64,000 bases of DNA from Tetragonia tetragonoides (GCA_038025085.1 CM076152.1:35467501-35531500), one strand, 5' to 3'; positions 21,391 through 33,973 are shown, numbered from the stretch's first letter. Notes: generated by a model from the sequence alone, not told the origin. Numbers and translations are program-made.

Positions 21391-23194
21391 TTTTTCGGGG
21401 GACACCATTGAGGTGAGTCTATGCAAAGACAAACCAGACAAAATTACATATGTCGGCGCAGACCTGACAGAACCTCAGAGGGGAGAAATCACAGGGCTCC
21501 TCCAAGACTACGCCGATATATTCGCTTTCTCTCCATCTGACATGCCGGGGATAGATGGCGACCTGATTATCCACAAGCTTGGAATACGGCCTGGCTTCAA
21601 GCCGGTAAAACAGAAGAAAAGGCAGATGGGAAAGGAGAGAAGCGAGCAGCGACGACTGAGGTTCAAAAGCTGTTAAAGCCAGGGTTCATAAGAGAGTGTC
21701 TATACCCGGAGTGGTTGGCTAGTGTTGTGCTGGTCAAAAAACACAACGGTACCTGGCTGATGTGTGTAGACTTTACTGATCTTAACAAAGCTTGTCCCAA
21801 CGACGACTCTCCCTTGCCTAGGATAGACGAGCTAATCGACTCTACGACTGGCCACGAGCTCCTGAGCTTCATGGACGCTTACTCGGGGTATCACCAGGTG
21901 AAATTGGCATAGGAAGATCAAGAAAAAGCCACATTCATAACTGATGACAGGGTATTCTGCTACAACAAGATGCCTTTCGGCCTAAAAAATGTAGGAGCCA
22001 CATACCACGATTGGTCAAGAAAGTATTCTCGCCACAACTTGGGAGATACGTGGAAGCTTATGTGGACGACATGGTCGTCAAAAGTAAAGAAGCGGTCAAA
22101 CATCAGTTGGACCTTAAGGAGACTTTCGATACACTTTGACGACACAACATGAAACTCAATCCTAAGAAGTGTGCATTCGGAGTTCCAGGAGGCAAGTTAC
22201 TAGGCTTCATGATAAGTCAGCGAGGGATTGATGCTACTCCTAAAAAGATACAAACCGTACTTGATATGCAACCACCAAGGTGCCTGAAAGATGTGCAACG
22301 CCTGACAGGTTGCATCGCAGCTCTCAGCCGTTTTATCTCACTGTCGGCCGATCGATGTACTTCGTTCTTCAAGGCTATCAAGAACAAAGAAAAATTCGAA
22401 TGGTCGGTCGAAGTTCAGAGAGACTTCGAAAAATTGAAGGCCTACTTAGCAAAGGCACCAAGAATGGTGAGTCCAGAGGTTGGGGAAAAGATCTTTATTT
22501 ACCTCGCAGTATCTGATCGAGCAGTGGCTACAGCTCTGGTATGTGAAATAGAAAAGGTGCAACATCCGATTTATTTCATAAGTCACGTCCTGCTGGACGC
22601 GGAAACCCGCTATCCATACATTGAAAAGTTCGCATTGGCATTAATTATCAGTGATTGCCGATTGCGGTCATATTTCTGTTCACATGAGATTATTGTCCTC
22701 ACCGACCAAGCGCTAAAGACAGTCTTAGAAAACCCCGAAAAGGGCCAGAAGGCTCAAACCATGGGCCATGGAGTTGAGCGAATTCTCAATCGAGTTTGAG
22801 CCTCGGCAAGCAATCAAAGGGCAAGCGCTGACAGATTTTGCAGTAGAGATGGCCTCTATTGACGACCAACCCGTGTTATGGTCGACACAATGGGAACTGG
22901 CCGTGGACGGATCAGCATGTCGGAACGGAAGTGGAACTGGCTTGGTCCTCAAAAACTTTGAAGGGGGTATCTTCGAATATGCCATCCGGTTCAAATTCTC
23001 TACCTACAACAACGAATCAGAGTACGAGGTCTTGGCATCTGGCATGCAAATGGCCAAAATAGCAAGGGCACAGAGAGTATCGGTCATCATGGACTCACAA
23101 CTGGTTGTATCCCAAGTAATAGAGGATTATGAAGCAATAGAGGAATTGATGAAAGCCTACCTGCAAAAGGCCAAGGAACCTAACATAACCTAAT
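21391..23194 (+). pseudogene. Ty3 Tat/Ogre-type pol fragment, frame-broken
   Basis: Successive frames give the start of reverse transcriptase (GADLTEPQRGEI), then WLMCVDFTDLNKACPNDD and DAYSGYHQVKLA followed by TAG at 21910. A further frame has the catalytic YVDDMVVKSKEA near 22060. Then come RT thumb and first RNase H (22149-22799: KLNPKKCAFGV, LTGCIAALSRF, HPIYFISHVL). In another frame is a second RNase H (22768-23193) with ELAVDGSACRNG, NNESEYE and MDSQLVVSQV. Two RNase H domains in a row is the mark of the Tat/Ogre lineage. Gag, protease, integrase and LTRs are absent and at least three frame breaks are present, so it is a dead fragment. Confidence 0.85.
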
Positions 23195-23289
23195 CTAACA
23201 TAACAAAACTCAATACTTGTTCAAACGATCAATTATTTTATGTTTTATCTCGGTATGTTAAATTATTCATATCAATGGCAACCTCCACT

Positions 23290-23640
23290 GAATGAAATTG
23301 GCTATGGGATGGAAAAAGTGAGTTTTTTAGAGAATTTTTGAAGAGGCATGTTGTCAGATTTGGTGGTGTTATTTGTGAATTTTAAAGTTATTGATAACTA
23401 TGGGGAGATTTAATGTATAGGGGAAGGAGAACCATTGGTGATTTATCGCACATAAAAAGTAGAAGAGAAAGAAGAAGAAGGGAAATGAGGAGAATGATAA
23501 TGAGAAGGGAAATGAGGAGAAGGATAAAGAGACGCACTTGAGAAGAAGGAAATGAGGAGGGGAGTGAAGATCGAAGGCATGTCGTTGTGGTGTGCGGTTG
23601 GGGGTATGATAATGAACCTGAAATCTTTGGATCTTTAAAC
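23290..23640 (+). repeat. Extra diverged copy of the long inverted-repeat arm
   Basis: It has the same order of words as the left arm near 21085-21310: GGTGTTATTTGTGAATTTTA, a short tract before GGGGAAGG, AGAAG/GAAATGAGGAG repeats, then GGCATGTCGTTGTGGTGTG. It lies directly after the Tat fragment, in the same direction as the left arm. Divergence is considerable. Confidence 0.45.
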
Positions 23641-24341
23641 TAATATATGATCTCCTTTGGAATGACAGATTTGGATACATCATAAAAATGTTGTTTCACT
23701 TGTCACAAGTCCTAAAGTGATTTTAAGATATGTTTCATTGAAGCATTGTTTGTTGTTCGATTTGTCTTCAAATTGCATTGATCCAAATTACATTAATCCA
23801 AATTGCGTTTGCTATGTTATTGTGTATCAAAATAAAGACGTGGGCTTTTGCAATTCATATAACGCAAGAAATAAACTGAATTTCTGTAGTACTAGGTTGT
23901 CAGTGTTCGAACTGAATATCTATTACAAGCCTCAATCTCACTTTAGTGTAGGTTAAAATCGTTCATTTCTTGTAGATGAGGTTATAGAACTTGTTGAGCT
24001 TACATCGACAGTAAACGGACGATTGTTTGCACTATTCATCAACCTACAATAGATAACCTCATATTTTTCTTCCCGTTTCCAAATAATATTAGCATTCTTT
24101 TCCTGTCACACGGTTTTTTTTATCTTACTATCGTAATACGGCAGTAACTTCCATTCAATTGACTCAAAACTACAATCAACACGTTGTTCACACTACAAGG
24201 AATTCCAATACCAAAAAACAACTAAGATCTACTTTCGAAAGAACAATATAGGCTAACTCATGATCAACCCAATTATCACCCCTACTAATATGACTCCAGC
24301 TAACATTCCGAAAATAAGAACATTAGTCTAATATAACAAGA

Positions 24342-24731
24342 TTAGTATGACTCCCACCATCGCTGCATGAAATCGATGTATTGATTAGATCCGTCTATGT
24401 AAGTACCAAATCCAACATCACTACTTGAAATCGGCATATTGATCGGCTCTGTCGATAACTGGCAATTAATCATCGATTGCCTGAATATAGCATAAATTAT
24501 GCTATAAAGAAAGCGGGGCGCCAACGCGTTATCCCTATTATTGGAGGTAAGCACGAAACGTGCTGCAACTATTTGGAAGTGTAGATCCCCTTGACATAGT
24601 AGATCAAACTTGCCTTCTCGATTCATGAAACTTAAGTCGTTAAACAAAACTATTTGAAACTCTGATGAACGCGGAGACTCAAACAATCTCCCACAAAAGG
24701 AGAGTTTATTAATAACCCTACTAAGCATCAA
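24342..24731 (-). other. Unrecognised 129-codon open frame
   Basis: The open frame on the minus strand encodes a protein starting MMLSRVINKLSFCGRLF and ending in MQRWWESY, with a mixed composition that is not low complexity. I do not recognise a domain. It lies within the long inverted-repeat structure just inside its right arm, so a decayed transposon gene is possible. It could also be chance. Confidence 0.25.
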
Positions 24732-25349
24732 ACTACAAAAACTAGATTGAATATAATAATAGAGGGGCTCCTGTCACATAGTCTAATATATCACAATAAC
24801 CTCATATCACTCGGTTCACAATAACCCCAACTAGTGACAAACACAACATGTCCAATCGGTTCCTACTTCTTGTTCTCCTTCTTCCTATTCTTCTTCTCTT
24901 CTTTTTCGTTCTTCTCTTCTTTCTCATTCTCCTTCTCTGCCGCATGCATCTACGTGATTCCCTCCTATTCAGTACCTCTACTGCAATTAAATGTTATTCA
25001 TCCATAACTCTAATTCACCAATAACACCCCCATACTTCAAAATACCATCTTTAAACTATCAGCAAAATGAACATCCTCCTTCTCTGATACATATCCTATA
25101 CTCCAATTGATTTTATAAACATTTTGCATCTGATTAAGGCACATATTCTTCTCTTTTTTTTGGCACATATTCTTCTCTTTTTTTGTTGACACATCTTGGT
25201 AAACAAGGATTGTAAACGAGGTCGGATCGAGAGAAAATGGATCGAGTCGGGTCGGATCAGCTTAGTTTTTGACACCTCTATCCCCGCATCGTTTGGGTGG
25301 AGTAGTCGCTAAACTAACCATTAATATGGGTGGTGTTGTGTGCTAACTA

Positions 25350-25590
25350 AGAATATCTTCGTCTAGTGGTTAAGAGGTGGTGAATAAATTAGATTGCAGG
25401 TTCAATTTCCATCTCCTTCAATAGATTTAGTGGCCTTGGTACCTCATATATTTTCCTCTCATGTAATTATGGTTTCCCTGTGAGGGGGGAAGGAGGGCAA
25501 AGGGGAAGTATGGTTGATGGCTAACAATGAGGGAAGGGAGGAGGCGAAGACATATCTCTATGTTGAAAATGTTTTCCTAATCAAAAAAAT
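25350..25590 (+). mobile_element. tRNA-derived SINE
   Basis: The A-box-like TCGTCTAGTGGTTAAGA is followed about 25 bases later by the B-box-like GCAGGTTCAATTTCC, the internal RNA polymerase III promoter of a tRNA-derived SINE. A unique body and a short A-rich end (TCAAAAAAATCC) follow. A target duplication was not resolved, so the limits are approximate. Confidence 0.55.
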
Positions 25591-26808
25591 CCTCCATTAT
25601 ATATTTGATGCGAATATAGAAAGGAGTAATAGTATATCTCATTACGTTGAACATAGTTAAGAACAATCATTAAAGGATGATAGAACTTAAAACACTTTCA
25701 ATTTAAAGCAATGATTTCGTTGTGATTCAAGAACTTTACGGTTCCATAGACGATTTGTCATGTCATTGTTGATATTGGATGTCAGATATTCTTAAAACGA
25801 TGAAACATTGTCGTCGTTAGCCATGTGTTTAGAGAAGAGTATATATTAGCAAATTCAATGAAAATTGGTTGAAAAGTTCAACCATTTAAATAGAGAAGAA
25901 TTTAACAGTAAGTTGTCATTCTCAAACTCAATAGAAACTCTTTGAGTAATTTTTAAGGTATCATCCTTAATAGTAGATAATCATGTATATCTCTTTATTG
26001 ACTTCTTTAAAAAAGAGAATTACACTAAGTAAAAAATATAAAACCCAATGTACATATGATATGTCAAACCGATAACCATAATAAAAATAAGTATTTTAGA
26101 CATGCTTTATCATCTCTCTTCTCAATTAAAACTAGTTTAGTGACATTAGCAACAACAACAATGATAATAACACAGATGTTTAGCTAATGAATTTATGGTA
26201 CTTTAATTAAATTAAGTTGCGTATTTCATAATGTTTAATTTAATTTGCAAAGCTTGTAATTATGTATATTCAACATATGAATGATGATTTCTTAATGACA
26301 AAAAAATCATTGTCATGTTTTAACAACATTGTCAATCTTCATTGTTGAATTGACATATCAATACTGACAACTTTAATGTTGAATTGACATATCAATTCTG
26401 TCCATTTTCAGGATTTAGTAAGAATATAATCCTAAATTATGACATGACACATCAATCAATATTGCACAACCTAAATTTGATGCAAAAATGGTTAACCATG
26501 TCAATTGTGAGCTCAAACAAGTAAATAAATATTGATTTTTCATTAGTGACTAATGAGTAATGAGAGTGGATGAAGTGACATCATAACTCTCCACCAAGAG
26601 TGATGCAAAGCAAAAGGGAACAAGAATCTCTCAAGAGCTAAAACTCAAACAACTCCTCTTTAACTTCAAAAAGTATAACAGCACGCTGGCTTTCCCATCA
26701 GGCCATAACCCCATCATTTTCTCTCTCCTCTCCCTTCTCTCTCTCTCTCTCTCTCAACACTGCAATTGATTTCAAGATACCAACTTCAAAAATTCAATCT
26801 CCACAAAA
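25591..26808 (+). promoter_or_regulatory. Upstream region and leader of the cornichon gene
   Basis: A (TC)n tract at about 26733-26755 and the following A/C-rich leader run into the ATG at 26809, a typical plant core-promoter arrangement (Y patch then leader). Further up, AT-rich sequence has repeated words such as GAATTGACATATCAAT (26340-26460). No protein-coding sequence was found. Confidence 0.35.
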
Positions 26809-29800
26809 ATGCATTGGGATTTAATCTTATGGCTAATCGCCATTCTCTCAAACATCGGTCTTCTTGTCATCCTAATTTACCAGGTAAAACTGAACTAAAC
26901 TAATTTACCCCCTTTTTCTAAAACCCTAGTTCTCTCTCTTCCCAAAACCCTAATTTGCAAAGTTTAAGTCTTTGAACAAATGTTTCAAATTGTTGCGTTG
27001 TAGGTTATTTGCTTATCGGATTTGGAGGCTGATTATATGAACCCATATGAATCATCATCAACTATAAATTCTATGGTTATACCGGAATATATATTGCAAG
27101 GAGCTTTTTGTGCCCTTTTTCTTCTCACTGGCCATTGGTTGATGTTTCTTGTAACGCTCCCCGTTGCTATTTATCATGCTAGATTGTAAGTACTTTTATA
27201 CTTTATTTATAGTTTATATATTCAGTTTTGGTGTTATCTGTTCTATTTAAGGATTAGGTTATGGATTCCTGTTTGTGGAAATAATGGTAGTCTACCTTCG
27301 AGTTGAAGTTTTTTCGTAGCGTGGAACGTTGCCGTAGTTGCGAGAGTTTAATTGATAGTGGAGAGGTTGGGTTGGGTTAAGCGCGTTGAATGAGGAAATA
27401 CCAGATGTGAATGGCAAGTTGATCTTGAGTGAATGTTGATTGTTTGTTTCATCTAAACAAGCTGAAGTATGCGAGAATGGCTTATAGAACTCATGTGGTA
27501 GTCAGGGCTATACACTAGTATACGTTACAGTATATGTTTAAAGCAATAAGATGGAGTATATGAATTTGGCATTCTTTTTCAAAGTGAACATCACCTATTT
27601 GCAGCTTTGAAGAAAGAATGATTGTTAGATGTTATTGTGGTCAAACTTCAAAGACAGAATTACAAGAAGAGTTTAATTAAGTTAGCCCGAGGCCATTTAA
27701 TTAATTACGTTTGTCAAGCTGCTCAAACTTAGTTTGAACTTGTTGACATGTTGGTTGACGCAGCTTAACTCGAATAGTGTCTTGTTTCATAAGTCAAGCT
27801 TCATAAGCATATCTATATCTAGGTCGAGCATGAAAAGTAGTATAACCAGTTTAGCACTGGTAGCTATTTGTAAATTGTACTTAGGTTGACGATGTGCAAA
27901 CATTTTGGTGTTTCGGGAGGGCAATGGGTATGTTCGATCACTATTTTGGAGCTATTGCAAGTCTGCTTTACAAGTTTTGGGATAGATGAGAAGAATTTAC
28001 TATGGTGTGTTGCCTTCTTGTTGATCTTGTGGTCTGTGTGGTTGAAGAGGAACGATCAAGTACTTTCGAGGAGAACATGGTCACCCGAGCAGCCGAGCTT
28101 GTATGGGAACCCGAGCTTGTATGGGATAGGGTTACTTATCTAGCTTCTTTGTCAGCTAGGCTGGGAGGAGCCTTTAGGAGTTACCTGACTTGTGATGGCT
28201 AAAGAAACAGGGCTAATTTGTCAATGTACTGTACAGCTGTACTACTGTTGTATGAGGACATCTTGTCCTCCTTTGCAAATAGCTTGACCTAATCTATATC
28301 ATATACTTAAATCTTGGTTTCTACCACTTGCTGTCATGCTCTCAACTAATGTAGTTCTTTTAATTTTTTATTTTTATAGAAGCTCATGTATCATATTTAC
28401 ACAATTGCATTCATAATTAAAATCAAAGAAGCGAATACACATTTTATTATCAGCCACGAAATAGTTGCAATTTTTGCAATTCATTCACCTTTATTGTTGG
28501 GCAGCCGCAGAGTAGGCAATAATGTCACTGCACCTCCTCTTCCTCTCTTCCCCTAAGCTATATTTTGTGTGGCTCTCACAAAGAAGGAAGCTGAATGAGA
28601 CGAGAGACTAATAGAAACTTTACATATGATAAGCGGTTGGCTTATTTCTGGATTTATATCGAATCCCTTTGTCATGTTGCACACTATTGCAAATTTCTTA
28701 TGGTTTTGTGAAGCCCTAGCGACCTTTTAGAATTTCTCAAACTGCCCTTACTATGGATCATGCTAGTGAGACAGTTTTACTAGTCTGTGGTTGACAAGTA
28801 TGAGGGAGAAATGGGGATTTGGCAATGGTGGTATGGGACTATGGGAGATTGATGACTGAATTTGCAAATACCACAATAAGATAATGATGGAAATGAAGAA
28901 TCAGGGAGTGGTGACTACGAGAGTCGAATCTGGTGATGGTAATGCACATGGCTATTTAAAGGTGGTGAACCAGAAAAAGGTATATGTCACAGAAGGATGT
29001 CTCCACTAGTCCACTGCCCTTTTGTTTGTGCTGGAAAGTGTCTCAGGTGTGGTGAGGGCGCTTTAAGTTGGGTGGTGTTAAACGATGGTCTTTGAAAATA
29101 TATAGTACCGATAGGGAGGGAAGAAAATGATGCTGGTGGTAGAAGGGTGGAGAGGAGGAGGCTGCAAGAACTAGGAAGAACGGGTTGCTTTATTTTGTTT
29201 TTGAGCCTTTTTGTTTCATATCTAATATCTTTTCATCTCAACGTTTTTTGGTTGCTTAACACCATCAAAAAAAGCAGATTCTACCTATCTGTCGTAAATT
29301 TGCACACTTAAATAGAGGTGTGAATTCGCATTTTAAAGATGGTAAACCGGAAATTGTTAAAAAACCATGTCTTAGCGTGAAAACAGGGAATCCGTTTTGG
29401 TCAGCTAAGCTGGTATCCCTGTCATAGCAGAGTAACTATTACTCTATCCTTCCTGTCAATGATGGTCCTAGCTCATTTCTTCTGGAACTTGAGGAATGTT
29501 CTAATATCAAAATTGCCCACTACTACTTATAACCCATTTAACAATTCTTATCTTTAGTAGTCCTTTTTAAGCTGAATTGAGTTTTAAATATAAACTTTTG
29601 AGCAACTTTTGCTCTAAAATGTGATGGAGGGCCCAAATACAGAAAAGAGCCAAAAACGATGTATAAGTCTTGTGTGATTAGATGACGATCATTCATGTTT
29701 TTAGTAGTCCTTGTTAAGCTGAATCGTCCTTGTGCGAATAGACATTCACCATGGGGAAGCCCAAATACAAAGGAGTGCCAAATACAGTGATGGAGGGAGT

Positions 29801-31513
29801 AGATGTTTTGTTGGAAGAAAATGACAGATGAACATATGAATTATATCACTAGAAGATTGAAGTGAAATAGCTGGTACTTGGTATGAGAATAAGTCAAATA
29901 TAGATGCCTCTTTTCTGGTTGTCATCTTATCAACATTTTCTAATATCTACTGTCCAATATGCAGATTCACTAGGGGAGATCATCTTCTTGATGTTACAGA
30001 GATTTTCAGATCACTTAGCCTTGAGAAGAAGTACCGGCTTATCAAGCTAGGCATTTATTTGCTCTTTTTCTTCTTAGTTATTGTTAGGTAACTGTTTCTT
30101 TTACTCTGTTGTCTAATTTCTAGCAGCTTTGATCCATTCTGAATGCTTTTTCCTGCTGTTTGATCATAGATATCCTGCGGGCTCAATTTCCAATCTGTCG
30201 ATCTTCTCATCCAAGCACGGAGAATTAGATATCCGCTCCCCTTTTCTTGAATTCTAGAAAATTTGATTTTGAAAGTTAACCAATGTAAAGCATTGTAATT
30301 TTGACATAAATCAAAAGAAAATATTTGTGTCAACGTTTTGACCAGTCCTAAGAATCTTGCTAGACCTTATTCTTATCTTTTAGGAAAAAAAAAAAAAAGT
30401 TATATTACCAATCATTTTATTTGACTCAGATTTGTTTGTTAGTTGTGCATTGTGATATGAATGATACGACAAATAGGACTCTTTTAGGTGGCAAGGGTTT
30501 TACAGTTAGCCTCTCTGCTTGATTAAGATGTAAACTATTGAGTCATGATGTATCAGATGTTGTGTCTTCTGAAGTAATTGGGTGATGTACAGCTGACTAA
30601 TAAACCTCCCTTTCGGTGCTTTACACTCTCCCCTGCCCCTTTGTTTACCTATATGGTCATCGTGCTCTTCATGTTCCTAACTATTGAATGAGCAAGCCTA
30701 ATCTTATAGGCTCTTTCCACTTCCCACTATGTCTGGATGGTTGAATTGGGTTGATAAGAACTAGCATAAGAAGTTTGCTGGAGTTTCCGTGAAATGGATT
30801 CTCCACAATATATTGATACAGGAAAATTGATATGATCAATGCATTAGAATCTAAATATGAGCAATATATACTATTCCCTGCCCTGCCTTAGAATGAGGCC
30901 AATCTGTATCAGAGGAATTGTTAAGATTGTTCTCTCTTCATCGTTTTTGTAATTTTGTTATTGTTTTCGGTTGTTTCTTGCTCTTTCCTTTTTTACCCCG
31001 GAAAGTTGAGGATGGGGGCTGGGGGTGTGTTGGAAAATACAAACTTAAATTATCGAAGTTATAATTAGTAAGCTCTAAATAGTAAATCATTTAGAGTCTT
31101 ACATTATCAAATGGTTGTAACTTAAGATTAATATGAACCACTATTTCTTAGGAGTTAGAAATAGTATATAAGAAGATCTAGAAGATTATGTAATGGAGAT
31201 AACAATGAATTAAGAGAAGATAGCCTGCAGAGCTATCATGGGTGAGCATAGCAATGCTCACCACCATTGTTCCCCCTCATATTATATATTCACATATGTT
31301 TGATTAGTGAATATTATTATTGTTATATAAGATTGCGTCCACTACACATCCGCTGTGCAGAAATTATAACAGGTGCTCGGCAGGATGTGCGGTACTAGAA
31401 GCTTTTTATGTACATATCAGTTTTCATTTTCCTCACCCTGCAGGCTTGTGATAGCTATCTACAACTCATTAGTTTATGAAGATGAAGCTGTACGTGGAAT
31501 GTGGCTGTTCTAG
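26809..31513 (+). CDS. Cornichon homologue, ER cargo receptor
   Basis: Four exons: 26809-26883, 27004-27185, 29965-30087 and 31444-31513. They join in phase to 450 bases (149 residues), the usual size for plant cornichons. The protein starts MHWDLILWLIAILSNIG, with a first membrane span; a second follows around LQGAFCALFLLTGHWLMFL, and a third around LGIYLLFFFLVIVRLVIA. The cornichon signature is clear: YMNPYESS, HWLMFLVTLPVA, then TRGDHLLDVTEIFRSL (the IFRTL-like motif) and a C-terminus ending in GMWLF. Cornichon/Erv14 proteins load membrane cargo into COPII vesicles at the ER. Intron 2 (2.8 kb) and intron 3 (1.4 kb) carry transposon debris but the splice sites are intact. The gene appears functional. 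Confidence 0.95.
27886..28202 (+). mobile_element. Degenerate LINE fragment in cornichon intron 2
   Basis: A frame encodes LLWCVAFLLILWSVWLKRND, resembling the zinc-binding reverse-transcriptase tail of plant LINEs (pattern LW.....W.IW..RN). The preceding residues fit only loosely. No RT core or target duplication was found, so this is a weak call based on one motif. Confidence 0.4.
31028..31371 (+). mobile_element. Probable solo LTR in cornichon intron 3
   Basis: A 344-bp segment starts TGTTGGAAAATAC and ends ATTATAACA (TG...CA with TGTT/AACA edges). It contains a TATA-like TATATAAGAAG near 31168 and is flanked by GGTG on both sides (31024-31027 and 31372-31375). No internal retroelement sequence adjoins. 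It is consistent with LTR-LTR recombination of a copia-like element; only 4 bp of the expected 5-bp duplication match. Confidence 0.6.
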
Positions 31514-32276
31514 ATTCCCAAGGCTTCTTCTAATGTTAGCTCTCTCTGTAAGTTTATCTTTGACTGTTAGTAACTTGAAATTATTTCAACGTAAAGAAAA
31601 GATGCCTCAACTACTTATATAGGTAAATGAAGGGTTTTGTTGATATTGGGTTTCTTTTCATCTTGGGCAGTAGGTTTGTTGTTTTTGAGGCTTCACCAAT
31701 CTCCGTATGCATGACACTTGACTTTCTTACGCAGAAGTCATGTCCATGACCTCAGATACCATTACAGTTGTCTGATTTTGACGTGCCAAATTTCTTGATG
31801 ATTGCCGTTGTCTGCAGAATATTATGAGTTAGTTGCTTCTTCAGAGTATGTAAGATTAGACTTTCATATTTGGCTGAAGGGAACGGAGATCCTTTGCCAT
31901 TTAAGTTGTTCCCATAACAATGCCTGTTGATGTGAGATATTTCCAATCATGTGTTTAACTTTGTAGATCAACTCTATGGTAGTGTTATAGTGTAAGAATA
32001 GGTATATATGATGATGTTGAGGGACTTGCTAGCTTTATAGAAGAAATCAGGGTCTGAAAGCTTTGTAGAAGAACTCACTGTCTTTTTCAGGATGTCTGGG
32101 AGTGTTGTAATATGCATAGTTGGAATTGTTGTGGCCTGCCAAATCCTCTGGCACAAGCGAGGGTGAAGAGGGAAGATAGGGCGGAAAGGAGGCGAATGAG
32201 TTTGTAACAACTACCATATATCTTTTGTAACATCATCGTCCTTTTGCATTGATGTATATCATAACATCTAGCTATC
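31514..32276 (+). other. 3' region of the cornichon gene
   Basis: Downstream of the TAG is CTCTCTGTAAGT at about 31543-31554, a good splice-donor match, and CTTTTTCAG just before 32090, a fair acceptor. A 3' UTR intron is therefore possible. Right after that acceptor is a 24-codon frame (MSGSVVICIVGIVVACQILW). No clear polyadenylation site could be chosen. Confidence 0.3.
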
Positions 32277-32420
32277 AAATGGTAGTTCAATGGTAATGAT
32301 TTGAGCAGGGCTCCTTCCTAATAACCTACCCAAGTTCAAATACGACTAAACACACTTTGGAGAAGGTTCTCTATCCTTGTGCCTTCGCCTCTCCCCCCTT
32401 TCATCCAAAGTATTTGACTG
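32277..32420 (+). mobile_element. tRNA-like SINE fragment
   Basis: TGGTAGTTCAATGGTAATGA resembles an A box and CAAGTTCAAATACGAC a B box, about 45 bases apart, followed by TCTCTATCC and C/T-rich sequence. It looks like the head of a tRNA-derived SINE. No tail or target duplication was found. Confidence 0.4.
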
Positions 32421-32798
32421 GGGTATGTTATTTTGCACTTATTGAAATAGTATTTCTGTTAAGTTGAAAGGCGTACTTTTCTATCATAGATTACTTTTAA
32501 ATTCAGTTACGTGGAAGACAAAAAACGCCCACGCTGGGTTGAGCCCAAGATAGGGTAGTCTAGGAAAATCCGTGTTACTCATGATTTGTATTCCTTACTA
32601 TGTTGTTGATGTGGCTTATGGTGTGTTCTTTGCCACTTATTCTCTAATTCGCTCTATTTGGTTCGGTTCGGTTCAGTTCTGATATGATAATCGGCTTAAT
32701 TTACTTTAGTTTAGTGACATAATTATTATCTCACATAAGACCTCGTAAATGAGTGTTTACTATGAGAAATAAAAATAAATAGTGGGACAAAAGCCTAA

Positions 32799-32799
<1 letters not shown>

Positions 32800-32866
<67 letters not shown>
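32800..32866. repeat. (TTA)n microsatellite
   Basis: An unbroken run of about 22 TTA/ATT triplets directly beside the left end of the fold-back element at 32871. Confidence 0.95.
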
Positions 32867-32867
<1 letters not shown>

Positions 32868-32870
32868 GTA

Positions 32871-33225
32871 CACAAAAATTTCTATAAGACGCTCTTTTCG
32901 TAACTTTTGGTGAGATGGGGTCACTTTTCAATGAAACCTACTCACCGTAAGTGACCCCTACATTTCTAAAAAGTGACCTCAATTTTCTGTGAGCTGGTCA
33001 TACAAGACTTGTTGATAATAATAAGTGTAATATAATATATTTATTATTATTGTTACTATTATAACAGCATAAAACAAGTCTTGGGTGAGACCAACTCACA
33101 AAAATTTGGGGTCACTTTTTAGAAATGTAGGGGTCACTTATGGTGAGCAATGACCCTTGTTTCAATGAAAAGTGACCCCGTCTCACCAAAAGTTTCCAAA
33201 AAACTATCTTATAAAAGTTTTTGTG
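32871..33225. mobile_element. Stowaway-like fold-back MITE
   Basis: Nearly the whole element is an inverted repeat: the left half (CACAAAAATTTCTATAAGAC, then GGTGAGATGGGGTCACTTTTC, AAGTGACCCCTACATTTC) is mirrored on the right, which ends GTTTTTGTG. It is flanked by TA on each side (32869-32870, 33226-33227). Arms are about 140 bp with a short AT-rich loop. TA targets and palindromic form suggest a Tc1/mariner-derived Stowaway element. Confidence 0.7.
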
Positions 33226-33269
33226 TATTATAATTAGTGCAATTTGGTTAAAACCACCTACAAAGTTAC

Positions 33270-33576
33270 TAGAGCTGGGCAAGTGGGCGGGGCCCCGCTA
33301 ACCGACCCGCCCCATGAGCGGGTCATGACCCGCTTACTATTATAAATAGGCGGGTCAAAATAGGCCGGCCCATTTAAAAGTTAAGCGAGTCATAGCGGGT
33401 CGTAAATGGGCCGACATATTTAAATATTTTTTTACTAAAAAAAACACTTTTTAAATTTTAAACGGGCCAAAACGGGTTGGCTTGCCCCGACCCGCCCTGA
33501 CCCGCACTCACAAAATGTCCGACCCGTCCCGACCCGCACTCACAAAATGTCCGACCCGCCCATTTCCCCCGCTCTA
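33270..33576. mobile_element. hAT-type MITE inside the left arm of the Mutator-like element
   Basis: 307 bp with ends TAGAGCTGGGCAA and, inverted, TAGAGCGGGGGAA. The 8-bp flanks AAAGTTAC (33262-33269) and GAAGTTAC (33577-33584) differ at one base. The undamaged right arm of the host element reads straight through at this site, which confirms the insertion point. The interior is rich in GACCCGC words. Confidence 0.85.
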
Positions 33577-33909
33577 GAAGTTACACTTTTTGTACAGTAT
33601 CCCCTGAACCGTTGTTATTTGTTCAGTACCACCTTAAAAGTTCATTCCGCCCTAAGAGTCACACCTTAAATGATTTTCCGGCCTAATCCCTTGATGTTCT
33701 CCCGTTTTGCCCTCACGTGTGCCTCACATGATTAATCAAAAGGTTTGACCAAATGAATTATAAATTAAATTACATAAATCTAACTAAAAGAAACCAATTC
33801 AAATTTAAGTATTTAAATATTACCCATCCCTCACCCACCCCTTTCAGTCAAAATTAATTCACTCACTCTCTCTTCATCCTCCATCTTTGTCCTCTCTCTT
33901 AGCTCCAAT

Positions 33910-33913
<4 letters not shown>

Positions 33914-33967
<54 letters not shown>
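33914..33967. repeat. (CT)n microsatellite
   Basis: A run of about 27 CT dinucleotides inside the Mutator-like element. Confidence 0.95.
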
Positions 33968-33972
<5 letters not shown>

Positions 33973-33973
33973 A

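Larger units (their letters stand above)
20888..25244. mobile_element. Long inverted-repeat structure carrying a retroelement fragment
   Basis: The left arm (20888 to about 21310) and right arm (about 24805-25244) are diverged inverted repeats. Shared words include CTCGACCCGATTTCGTTTAC against CTCGATCCGACCTCGTTTAC, ACAAGATGTGCC, GGAGGTGTTATTGGT, and a tract of AGAAGGAGAA repeats followed by GGAACC.CTTGGACATG. The arms are about 420 bp. The interior holds a broken Tat-type pol fragment and a further diverged copy of the arm (about 23290-23640). No transposase or convincing target duplication was found. Beyond the right arm, the sequence TTTTTGACACCTCTA resembles a hAT terminus. Confidence 0.6.
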
